This document shows positions 21,386 through 31,439 of a DNA stretch of 64,000 nucleotides, one piece after another. The notes below the pieces were generated by a model. That model saw only the letters and a list, made by a program, of their open reading frames with translations. It was not told the origin of the DNA and ran no database searches. A program made the position numbers and the translations under genes. Source of the DNA: Malania oleifera (lineage: Eukaryota > Streptophyta > Magnoliopsida > Santalales > Ximeniaceae); NCBI RefSeq assembly GCF_029873635.1, contig NC_080428.1, forward strand, positions 62,359,957 through 62,423,956, read 5' to 3'. Within the stretch, counting starts at the first letter, position 1; each line of letters opens with the position of its first letter.

Positions 21386-22456
21386 TAGATTTATTTGTGA
21401 GGATTAGTAATTAATTAGCAAATTCATTAGCCAATAATCCTCTCTTTTGCAAATACTTTTTTGTCCAAATATTCTCAAATTTTCATTCCCTTGATACATT
21501 TTGAGATTGTGAGAGCGTATATAGTGTGCTTGTGATTGCTAGATTTTGCTAAAACTCTCATTTGTTTGTATGATTATTGATATTCTTTTTGAGGAGTTTG
21601 GTTTAAATTTATCCCACTGATTTCATATTATAAATCATTGTTGGGATAAACTAACATGCTTTGGGGTCTTTACATAATTGTTGCAAGACTTAAATAACTT
21701 TGATTTTTGTTGTGCAAAAATATTTTTCAAACTAGTAGTATGCTTATTTCATTGAAAAAAATCTTCTTGAACTAGTTTGAATATCTTATTGATATCTTTG
21801 GAATCTTGATTTGCTATTGAAATGTGCTTTACTTAAATTCCAATATATTGTTTGTATTGAACACTCCTGAGCATTTCATTGATAATACCCTATTGAGTGT
21901 TGTTAGCACAACTATTTGCATTATTGAGCTTACACTATATTCATATTATTGATGTGTATGTGATTGTGCATATTGGGTACATATCTACTTTACATGAAAG
22001 CGTACTAGTTGATTGAAAAAAATATTGTTCTATTCCAGGCGTGGCCTAAGGGGGCGGTAATCCAGCCCGGTAAGGATTGTGTGTAAAGGTTGAGGTCAAT
22101 CTTGTGCTAATTGACTTGATTGTTTAGATTGACTTGATTGTTTAGGTGCCGCTCCACTTATTTAAGCGAGCATTATAGTGGTAATCCTTGTGCTTGTTAG
22201 CCAAGGCGAGAACGTAGGCAATTTGTCGAAATGTCGATAACACTTCTAGGTGTCACTTACTTTTACTGCTTTCTGGTGCATGCTTGGTTGATTAAATTGT
22301 GCTATTTAATTTATGCTATATATTGCAATTAATTTAATTTACATGCACTAGATTGACTTCAGGGTTGTGAAAATACTGCTGTTAGGATATTGACCTAGGG
22401 CATCAATTTTAAAATACTAATTCACCCCCCCTATTGGGATCATGGTAAAGCTAACA

Positions 22457-23225
22457 ACGGTTGTTCAATTCGACAGGTTCTTGCAGTTTTGATTTCATTG
22501 GGGTTAAAGATGTGAGTTTTGGTATTTTCAATATCAGTTAGGATTCAAAATCGGTTCAGTATGGATTTGTTTAAAAGGGTTTGGATGTGTATGCACCAAG
22601 TGTTCGATCATTTACGACAAAGGAAACTGCAGGTGTGCGTGCAGTGTTATAGATTTCGCAGACTATTTTCATATTGTCTGTGTCATCTTTGGGGTTTACA
22701 AAATCAGATTATTCGATTGTATCCCAGTTGATCCGTGAGTCCCATGTTGAATTTTTTGGACATGGGGTTGTGAGTGTAATGGCAGATTGAAGTTTGAGAT
22801 TGAGATTTGCGAGATGTCTACCATTGACGACAGTGATTTTGTTACTGTTTATTTTAATTATGGTATGGATTGTTCAGCTGATTGGGCTCCAGGTGCTCGA
22901 CAGAATGTCACTAAAGAGCTCGGTTTTGCTGTTTGGGGTTTTGTTGATTGCAGTTGCTACAATTGTGCAATTTCAGTGTGCGTTGTAATTTCAACTCAAA
23001 TTTCCAATTAAAATTCAAATTCACTTTTCTAAGCACTATTCAACGCACATGAATGTGCAAGAGTCATTGTTGTCGACTCCCTAGTGCATTCGGCCAACCC
23101 ATTGGAATTTCAAAGCTTGACATTGTTTATTTGGCTGGTAGTGCAGCTATCATGACCCCACATGCATTTGGTGCATAGGTCATTGTTCAATCAATTAAAT
23201 AACTTAAACATCCTATTAATTATTA
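22457..23225. other. unassigned sequence right of copia LTR
   Basis: I recognise no gene or element end. Short plus-strand frames at 22,519-22,731 and 22,787-23,011 have no family motifs. It may be internal sequence of the element that carries the RRM fragment, or older intergenic DNA. Confidence 0.4.
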
Positions 23226-23304
23226 TCAGCCATTAAGGTGGAGCTCTTCAAGTATTGAAATTGTGACATCTATTTGTTTTTTTTTTAGTATTATTATTGT
23301 ATGA

Positions 23305-23752
23305 TAGAGAAAAAACCATACCTTGAGAATAGGCATGTCGGCTATATAAATCTTACGCATAAAAACATCAATTGTAGTCGGATTCGCATTAGATCCGGGA
23401 TTTCCCAATATCGTAAGTTGGGTCTCGATTATTTGTCCATCAATTTTCTTACTTGGCTTATTTAACGCGAGTAAAACGCCATTGACGTGCTTGAATATAA
23501 TAAACTCATACCCTTTACTTTTCCCTGTGACCTTGATAAGGATCGCGACGGATTCTTTGAGGTCACCGTAGGTGGAGAAGAGATTGCGGAGGTTCTTGAT
23601 GGTAGTGTCCCATCCAAGGCAGTGAATGAAGAGTTTGGGCTGGGTAGGGTCTCGATCGGCAATGGATCGGATGGTGTTGAGTACATCTAGGTGTCAGACG
23701 GCAGCATTTCGGACGATCTCAATCGAGCCAATGCATCGACCTTCAATTATTT
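23305..23752 (-). pseudogene. UBA2-like RRM protein gene fragment
   Basis: One minus-strand frame translates to IEIVRNAAV, one stop, then HLDVLNTIRSIADRDP, KLFIHCLGWDTT (RNP2-like start of RRM1), KVTGKSKGYEFIIFKH (RNP1-like, with the first aromatic changed), LALNKPSKKIDG and finally MRKIYIADMP at the start of a second RRM. This order matches the N-terminal linker, RRM1 and RRM2 start of UBP1-associated protein 2 (UBA2A/UBA2C) of plants, nuclear proteins that bind U-rich RNA. Homology ends inside RRM2. The internal TGA and truncation make it a pseudogene. Its upstream side runs into a retrotransposon primer-binding site. Confidence 0.75.
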
Positions 23753-23800
23753 AATGCAGTCATGATCAAAGATTAAAAAAGAAAACCTCTTAAGAAGTTC

Positions 23801-24052
23801 CCATAGACGGCACCAACTGTTGCAACAAAAAATTGAACGACCTTCACGATCCCTGATCACAACCACCTGAAGAGAGATAAATAAGTAAGGCTTGGAGGAC
23901 CCGGGGTGTCCTCTGAGGGATCTCTTCGATGCTTGAGTTAGGGATTGACTTGAGAGATTTTTTATGCAATAATAAAGTAGAGTTTAAAATGAGATAACTT
24001 AACCTCTTCTTTGGATCCATATTTATAGTGATGGAGCTTGACTCAAGGGTGA
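23801..24052 (-). mobile_element. LTR end plus primer-binding site of an unclassified LTR element
   Basis: On the minus strand, an LTR-like end GTTGCAACA (to 23,819) is followed after two bases by TGGTGCCGTCTATGGGAAC, which resembles the TGGCGCCGTC... primer-binding sites of many plant gypsy elements. Upstream on the same strand is CACTATAAATATGG, a plausible TATA box (about 24,022-24,032). The LTR is split at 24,053 by a solo LTR and probably continues past 27,192; its outer end is uncertain. Confidence 0.5.
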
Positions 24053-24649
24053 TGTAATGCCCTGACGCCCTACGTGTGCTCAGAGTGCTACTAATCCCTT
24101 CATTTACCTGATAATCTACATTCTAACATCATGTACGCAACGGAAAACATAAATATAATTTCCACAAATATAATACCAGAGTTTGCTATTTCTATCCATA
24201 ATCCAAAATAACTATTCATCACCCGTATTCTCATACATACACATATCTCCAAAAACATTCGATATTCACAAACATCGGTATGTTTCACAACCATCCATAT
24301 CTTAGAAAACTTAAAACATAAAACATAAAGCATAACTTAATTTATATCCCAAAAATATCATCAAAATTATACCCTTTTCCCTTCTATAACCCAAAAAAAA
24401 TGTTGTAATAACCTCGAGTTCTCTAAGCTTGATCTCGTGGAGGTCCTGAAAAAGATAAATTCATATTCGGGTGAGATACATCTCAGTAAGGGAAGATATA
24501 ATATATATTAAAATAGTGTGTGATTAACATGAGATTTATAAATAACATATTAACATCATTTGCAAACCATTAACATGAATTCTGAAATCATTTCTTGTTC
24601 CTAATCATACATATGCAAAATATTTACCCATGAGACTACCCAAGGATAA

Positions 24650-24960
24650 GAGTGATTACCCGCTCATACAAGCAACACCCCTCTTCTCTGGTACATTAGG
24701 CAACCCAAAGGTCACAGCTGAAGCATACCAGGGCACTCACCTTACCCAGTAAGCCCTCAAGTGATAAATCAATCTCGTACTCACATAGTTCATACAAAAG
24801 TTTACTAGCGAAGGCTCATGAGAATATGAAAATCTACCCGCCCATACAAATAGTTTCCCTTTGCTCTAACACGTTATGCAGCCTAGTGCTACATCTGATA
24901 TAACCAGGGCACTCACTTTTCTCAGCAAGCTCTCAAGCGAAGAGTTTGTATCACCCAAAC
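24650..24960 (-). repeat. duplicated LTR module
   Basis: Two copies of a module (about 24,650-24,770 and 24,830-24,955) share TTACCCGCTCATACAAG / CTACCCGCCCATACAAA, CTCT-rich text, GGCAACC / GCAGCC, and CCAGGGCACTCAC. A single copy of the same module is found in the Gypsy-2 LTR at about 10,300-10,430. Confidence 0.6.
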
Positions 24961-26349
24961 GTAACATGTTCTACTAGCATAAATACTGATAATACCATAA
25001 TACATTATTTTGTCTGTTATTTTAGTAATTCACATCCGTTCATGTTCTCAACTTTAACATTGCATAATATTTCACTTTACGCAACCTTTCACATTTTACA
25101 TCGTTCACATTTCACATTTCATATCTATTTCATTCACATTTCCATTTCATTTCATTTCATTTTCATTTCATTCATTCGTACTACAATTCCTTTTAAGTGT
25201 ACATCAGTTAGTTCATATAAAAATGCGCTAAAATCAGCTAACACGGTTCCTTTTAACTATCATCAATTAGTCTATAGCTCATTTTACCTGTTATCGTATA
25301 CATGGTTTCATTAACAAACACAAGCAGCATAATTCATATCACATTTTTATCCTCAATGCATTTCGTACATAACCTGCATTTCATACGTATAACATATATT
25401 TGCATAAAATTTATATTTACTCATGCCATACAATTTAGTAATAAAATTCACACATTCCCTGTAAAATAGGTCAATCAACTTTTAATGTTTATATACAGAA
25501 AATATACTTTTCATTTCTTATATAATTATTCTAAAAAATATTATTCACTTTCATTGGTTTATTTTCATATATACATAACTAAATAAGTAGCTCTAAGTTC
25601 AGAAAACATAATTTACATGATTGACATTTTATATTCACATGAAAACTCATTTACATATATAACATATTCCATTTTTATTTAATTCATAAAAACCTGATTT
25701 AATATATAGAATTTCCCCTTAGTTTCTTGAACTACGCCAACGGGGACCCCAAAAAGATACTTACGACGCTCACCCAAGTCCTGAAACAAAAATTCTAATT
25801 CCATTAAATTAACCCTAAATAAAATACTATTTTAATATTTCTTAAGCCCATAAATTCTAAATAAATAATTATACCCTTAAATATAACCAATTTACCTAAT
25901 TCCCTAAATCTTACTCTCGCTTTGGAGTGGAATTTAGGAAGCTCAAATTGGAAATTTATTCAAATCGAAATGACGACAATTGCGATTATGACCCAATGAT
26001 GGTGCTCGATCGTCAATTTAACAGTAGATTTAAGGAGAAATTGAAGAAATAGGAAAAAATTACCTTCCCTCAGGAATGGTACCTATTGGCTCCTACGACA
26101 AATTTGCTCTTGTAGAAATGTCGGTGGTGGAGATAGGAATCCAACGGTACCTTTCGTTTTTCAATCGACGCTCGTTAGACTGACGAAATCGAGGAGAGAG
26201 AGGAGGAGGATGAAGGTGAGAGTGGATGAACTGAAAGCGCAGAAGCTCTCTGTTGAATGAAAAAGAAGAAATTTATTTCTTCCTTAAGAAGCTTCTGGAA
26301 GTTTCTCTTAACTTACTTTATATAATGAACTTCTGTTTAACATATAGTA

Positions 26350-27020
26350 TATATATATATATATATATAGTTATTAATAGAGAATCGAATAAGCAGTAGG
26401 GATCTCCAAGTTAATTTTGATCTGGTTTTGATGCAATTATGAAGTACGGTTTCTACAATGCTATCAGATGGTGCTGAATTGATTGCTGCAGCTTCACTAC
26501 TTATCTCAATGACATCTTTGGGTGGGGAGTTTTCCATCTTGAATATAAAAGGAGCAATATACTTGTCTAGTAAGAGGACTTGAAGATTGGATGATCTCTT
26601 CCTCGGAAATATCTCAATGATAAAAAGCTGCACTGCCCAACTCAATGATATTATTGGGTGTGGAGTCGACGCATTATGAATTTAAAAAGAGTAATATACA
26701 CTTCCATAAATAGGAGAAACTTGAAGATTGGATGATCCCAACCTTGGAGGAATCTGCATGATCAAAAGGTATACTTTTAAAGCAGCTTTTGATAAATCAA
26801 AATGTTTCTTGTATTTCGAATGTTTTCAATTGTTCTAAAATTTTGTGATTCATGTTATGTGGATAGATAGATCTGATGATTGTATCTTTATTGTTTTTGA
26901 GATGTATATCTAATTAACCTGAGTATGTAATTAACTTGGGTATGCCCGATGTACTTGTACATATTCGATTTTAATCAATATATTTACCTTTACTGATAAA
27001 AAAAATAAAAAAATAACTAT
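26350..27020 (+). repeat. insertion inside the solo LTR with an internal tandem duplication
   Basis: TA-rich ends flank this segment (TATAGTTATT near 26,365 and AATAACTATA near 27,010, inverted). Inside, CTTGAAGATTGGATGATC occurs at 26,579 and 26,720 within a diverged ~141-bp tandem duplication. The 3' part ends in an A-rich run (GATAAAAAAAATAAAAAAAT), suggesting a retroposed tail. A minus-strand frame of about 100 codons contains no domain I recognise. The class is uncertain. Confidence 0.4.
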
Positions 27021-27191
27021 ATACCTATATATATATATATGTATATATCTTATTTCAATATGTTTTTATTTTTTTTCCTTATCATACTATTAATTTTACT
27101 TGTTAATTTAATTAATTAATCTAATAATATTTAATTAAATAATTGATTAATAATTTTAATTAAATTTTATTTTCCGGGTTATTACAGGTGA

Positions 27192-28091
27192 TATGCTTTT
27201 TATTGGCAAATCATGGTGCGAGCGTGAATCGCTCCGGTTATTACAGCATTGACGTAGATTACTCTGGTCATCGTGGCGCTGGCGTCAATTGCTCTACTTG
27301 AGCAGTTGACTTGGGTGGTAATTGCGCTCATCAATGTTGAGTTCTAATTTCATTTGAAATTATGGTAACTGATATATTTGAGTATATCAATGGATATTAT
27401 ATTATTCATATAAATTTATCAATATTTGTCAACTTTGATTAATAAATAATATAAATAATATGCTATATTATGATATTATTACTAAAATTAATTATCAAAA
27501 TACATATATATACTTGTCGCGAAGCGCGATCAGTTCTACTAGTATAAAATGCTCACATATACCATATATATAATATTTCTATATTTTTAATTAAATTTTT
27601 ATATATCATAAGTCAAATAGTATTAATTTCTTAATTTTCAAAAAATTATGAACTAATATTTAGTGTGATAATTAAAGCACATACCAATTTTTAATTGATT
27701 CTACATATATTTTTTGCAATTTCCGTTTTTATTATGAAGAAAATATTTAACATAAATTTATTATAGTCAAAAGTTAAAATTAACATGGTTAGACTTGTCA
27801 ATTGGTAATTACACACTAGATAAAAGAAATAAAATTTTTATAAACATGCATGGCGGCTGTATATTGTCAAAGTCAACTAAGCACTTGATTTCACCTAAAC
27901 TTTTGAATGAGAAAATTCTCCTATAACTCAAACTATAAGTAAAAAATAAAAAAAATGTATTACACTATTGAACATGCCACTTTTTTTAATGTAAAAAAAA
28001 AATAAAAATTCTTCAATCAAATTCTATTTTTTCTTGAACATTTTTGTAGAAACCAAAACAACACAAAAAAGGATCAATCATAAATGCAAGC
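27192..28091. other. AT-rich non-coding stretch
   Basis: The first ~140 bp are probably the rest of the LTR interrupted at 24,053. Apart from a Helitron-like terminus near 27,519-27,542 I see nothing identifiable. Confidence 0.4.
27519..27542 (+). mobile_element. candidate Helitron 3' terminus
   Basis: TCGCGAAGCGCGA (near-perfect hairpin with a 3-base loop) is followed after eight bases by CTAG and then T, the plant Helitron 3' end architecture (hairpin, short spacer, CTRR, insertion before T). The 5' TC end was not located, so the element's extent is unknown. Confidence 0.45.
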
Positions 28092-28108
28092 AAGTACATA
28101 ACGTAAGG

Positions 28109-28476
28109 GCCCTACGGACATGGCGCGGTGGAAAGATAACAGCACGTAAGAAGGAGTATCGGGGGTTCAATTCTAAATAGATATACTCACGGAACTAGCG
28201 GTACTTATGGATAATGAGAATTTACTTTGTGAGCCAATGGAAACCATGGATGGTGAGAGTTCTCTGTGGGCCAGTGGGGACTGTGGATTGTAATGAAGAT
28301 GTGTCCCGGGAGTTGGGTTGGCCGAACATCCAACTGATGTACGAAAGCCGTGTCCACATTTCAGACTTTACTTGATCAGCGAGACCTAGGGGGAGGACAC
28401 TGATCTGTAAGTTTGGTGCCGCACTAGGGGGTCCGAAGGATTTGTTGGTGGCTGAAGTTCTTATGTAATAAAAAAA
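28109..28476 (+). mobile_element. tRNA-derived SINE with target-site duplication
   Basis: TGGCGCGGTGG at 28,121-28,131 fits a pol III A box and GGTTCAATTC at 28,164-28,173 fits a B box, about 30-40 bp apart as in tRNA-derived SINEs. The element ends in an A run (about 28,469-28,478). Flanks AAGTACATAACGTAAGG (28,092-28,108) and AAGTATATAACGTAAAG (28,477-28,493) are 15/17 identical, a clear target-site duplication. It is about 370 bp and non-coding; mobilisation would depend on a LINE. Confidence 0.8.
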
Positions 28477-28493
28477 AAGTATATAACGTAAAG

Positions 28494-29519
28494 ACACTAA
28501 TAAAATAATTAACTAAGGAGTTGTTTAGTATTATTATAAAAAATTAGAGAAAAAAATTAGAAACAAAAATAAAAAATCAGAAACATAAATTAAAAACTAG
28601 AAACTAGTAACTTGTTTGGTTAACATTCATATAAATTAAAAAATTAATTAAAAATTGCTCATTTTCATCTTTGAACCAAATAATATTACAAAAATAATAA
28701 AATTACAAATAATTATTTTACTTAACTGTTCTACTTTCAAATTTTTTTAAATTTCACTTTACAATAAAAATTTTATTGGACACGAATACAATCTTCCGGG
28801 TGCACCTTTACTTCAATTTGTATAAAAAAATAAGCGTCTTATTATATACGAATTAAGCCCTCCTGTTATGCATGCACAGAAAACAAGCAACTATGTTTAA
28901 AAACTTTCAACATAAAAATTAAAAATAATTTTGTAATTATTCCAAGTTGACAACTTTCATATAAAAATGTAATATATTGTCAAAAACTTTTGAGTTTCAT
29001 CTAAGCAGATTGCAAAGTTTAAAATACAACGATTAAATTTAGTAAACATATTTTTTGTTATACATTGACTTTAAGTTATCCCAAAAGTTAGGTGCCCTAT
29101 ACCGAAAGACCCTAACCCTAATTTCTAAAGGAAACATGCTGCTAAACCCAAATACTTTTGACCATATATATAATTTTCTAATTACAAAAATGACAATTTC
29201 ACTTTTTGAAGTTCGACGCGTTCCGTGTGTGTTGAGAATGCCCAGCCAATGTAGAAATGCAATGTGGGGCATTCTTCGATGGCGTGATTTGGGTCCCATG
29301 GCAGTCACTGCACGGATGGTCTCGGATTGCTCATCGGCCATCGCAATACAGGCTCTTAAATTTCAAAAGCATTTTTCCTATGAATCAATCAATTGGCTTT
29401 TTCCCATGAATCCCATTTGGCCATTTGGATTTTGGGTTACAGCGATAACCGTCGCTTTCATGAGCTGCCGAGAACAGTGGGAACACGGAAAGGGCTCCCA
29501 ACAAATCAATGACTCGCGA
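28494..29519. other. intergenic DNA upstream of the kinase gene
   Basis: AT-rich to about 29,050, then of mixed composition. Open frames on both strands around 29,040-29,640 have no recognised domain. This may include the kinase promoter, but I cannot place a TATA box with confidence. Confidence 0.4.
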
Positions 29520-29642
29520 CCAGTTCCTACTCTGTGCCCAACAGGGACGACGAAGAACAAGCACAAGAATGAGACGAAGAAGAGGAGGAAAGAAAAGGGA
29601 AAAGGGGAATGGGAAACAGGGGAATGGGAAACGGGAGACTAG
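29520..29642 (+). other. possible 5' UTR exon of the kinase gene
   Basis: A purine-rich stretch ends in GAGACTAG followed by GTAAGTAT, an excellent splice donor at 29,643. The first coding exon begins just after an acceptor at 35,318, and related plant kinases have introns in their 5' UTR. No transcript evidence is available. The left boundary is arbitrary. Confidence 0.3.
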
Positions 29643-30574
29643 GTAAGTATCAACGTCAGCGGTAGTGAAGCACGAAGCGAGAGGAATGAAGTCTATAAAA
29701 TAAAAATCACAAGTACGGGCATAAAGAATATAAAAAACACGGACAAGGAGATATCAACTTCCTCATGTTCCTCGGAAGTTGACAATTCGTCAGCGAACTC
29801 CCAGAGCTCCGAGGCGTTCGCATCGATGGCTATTTAATTCCAGGACCCTTGGCTTCTTGTGAAATGTCGATTTATTCTGTGCGAGTATTTGGCAATTTCC
29901 GTGTTGTTTGAGTTTATGGGAAGTAGGGTACTTCCTGTTTTCACTTATATTGATGGATCTGCAGTGAAATTTGGTGACCCTCATCTGGGCTCGCCGTAAT
30001 TCGAGCTGGCTTAGTCAGGGTTATGGCAATCAGGTTATGTATGCTCTGAGCTGTAATGTGAGGGGCAGTTAGGGATGGAGGTATCTGAATCCATTACGTG
30101 ACCTACTTTCTTGGGTGTGTTGAGGTGATGTTTACTTCTTCTTCTATTTTTTTTTTTCTTTTCTTTTCTGGGGAGAAGATATTCTTCCTTTTTCTTTTAG
30201 TCATCAACACGCAGGGAAAATGGGTTTTGGATGGGCAAGGTCTGTTTTGGGTGGGATGGAAGTTAGTTTGTGAGCCAAAAGAAGTGATGCTAGCTGTTTC
30301 CTTTTCATTTTTAGCTATACTGAAGTGCTAATAAATCCATTCTAATGTTTTATTCTGTGAAGGGGAATGCTTAAATTCCTTTTCTCAAAATCATGAATCT
30401 AAATGGAAGTATGACATATGGTGAAAAAAAAACGGCTATTTGAAATAAAGAAAAATGAAAAAGAAGAGTAGTAGTCCATGGTTGTTATGTGAACTGGGGA
30501 TTCTTCTAAAGGGCAGCATTGCTCCTTTTAAAATTTAAAAGAATGGTGTGATGCTTTTGCCAACCCGGTACTAA

Positions 30575-31320
30575 GTTAGAATAATGGAGAGGAACTTTGG
30601 AATTTAGAGGAAGCAGAAATAAGACAAAATATGCATGCGCTTTCCAGTAATCCAGGAGGAATATTAGCGAGACAGTTCACTGATGATGAAGAAAATACAC
30701 GCACTAGTAGCTTTCGACCTTGGATTCATCTGCAAGCTGAAGGCGAATTAACCGGGCTGTAATGCATAGAGTGAACCTCGGTGGGTAATACATCACCTGA
30801 GACGGCTGCAAAGTGTGTTTTGTGATGTTTTTGTTATTAATACATTAAATTACACAGGACGTTTTATAGGTAATTGACTAAAGTCAGCTATGCTCTCTGG
30901 ATCCGCCATTGGCGACGCCGACGTCGCTTAGCTCTATCCCCAGAAAGTGGTCGAGTGAGACTGCTTCGTGGATGAGGGTTCTACCTGAAAGCTCCATAAC
31001 CTGAAATACTTGCGGCTAAGTTAGGTGTAGCTCTGTCCACGTCGCTCAGGGAGGGCCGCCTACCTGGTGTGGGCATTGCCGCCTCGCACCGGTGCGCGAT
31101 GGACTCAGCGTGAGGTTGTCGTGAGGGGCCGTGAATCGTTTAGCCAGAGGAGAGTAGCAGGGAAAAACGGGTGGGGAGCTCTAACATAACGTGGCCATGT
31201 GATCGTGAGTAGGATTTATAATTCTAACTTTGTCAAAAGACCCATGGCCATGATCGCATAAAATGGCCAAACAATGGATACATAAGCAACCCACCCTCGG
31301 GGACTTAAGGCTTGATTTTG
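30575..31320 (+). mobile_element. diverged RTE LINE 3' fragment
   Basis: Stretches such as AGAAATAAGACAAAATAT, GCAAGCTGAAGG and, near the end, CATGATCGCATAAA plus GGGACTTAAGGCTTG match the RT end and 3' tail of the LINE at 62,052-63,695. The middle part (about 30,840-31,220) does not match and may be an insertion. Confidence 0.55.
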
Positions 31321-31439
31321 TGGTGCATCATACTGAAAATGTGCGCACCGCATTAAACTTTTCCATTTATGTTGAAATTGGACGTGCATGAAATTTCTTC
31401 TCTCTCTCTCTCTCGCCTATCACTTCAGGTTCATCTATT

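Larger units (their letters stand above)
20534..22456 (+). mobile_element. 3' LTR of the SIRE-like copia element, 1.92 kb
   Basis: It starts TGTTGACCTTATAGGTCACACC, with TTTTGG and TTTGATGATTTTC nearby, and ends after a TTCACCCCCCCTATTGGG block with GCTAACA. The organisation matches SIRE/Maximus copia LTRs and the solo LTR at 13,107-14,922. The flank is ACGGT; the partner flank is lost with the 5' end. Confidence 0.75.
24053..27186 (-). mobile_element. gypsy solo LTR, 3.1 kb, perfect TSD GGTGA
   Basis: Plus-strand ends are TGTAATGCCC and GGTTATTACA. GGTGA at 24,048-24,052 and again at 27,187-27,191 is a perfect 5-bp duplication. The end TGTAATAACCC (minus strand) and the block at 24,441-24,496 (CTTACTGAGATGTATCTCACCC then TTTTTCAGG) match the Gypsy-2 LTR, so it is a gypsy LTR of a related family. 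It has no internal genes. An inserted or duplicated segment lies at about 26,350-27,020. Confidence 0.85.

Noticed and set aside
24946..25314. 122-codon plus-strand frame rich in His/Phe/Ser
   Set aside because: It lies wholly inside the solo LTR and is an AT-composition artefact.
29055..29642. 195-codon plus-strand frame near the kinase 5' end
   Set aside because: No recognised domain, ends in low-complexity Lys/Glu/Gly, and overlaps the probable 5' UTR splice donor.
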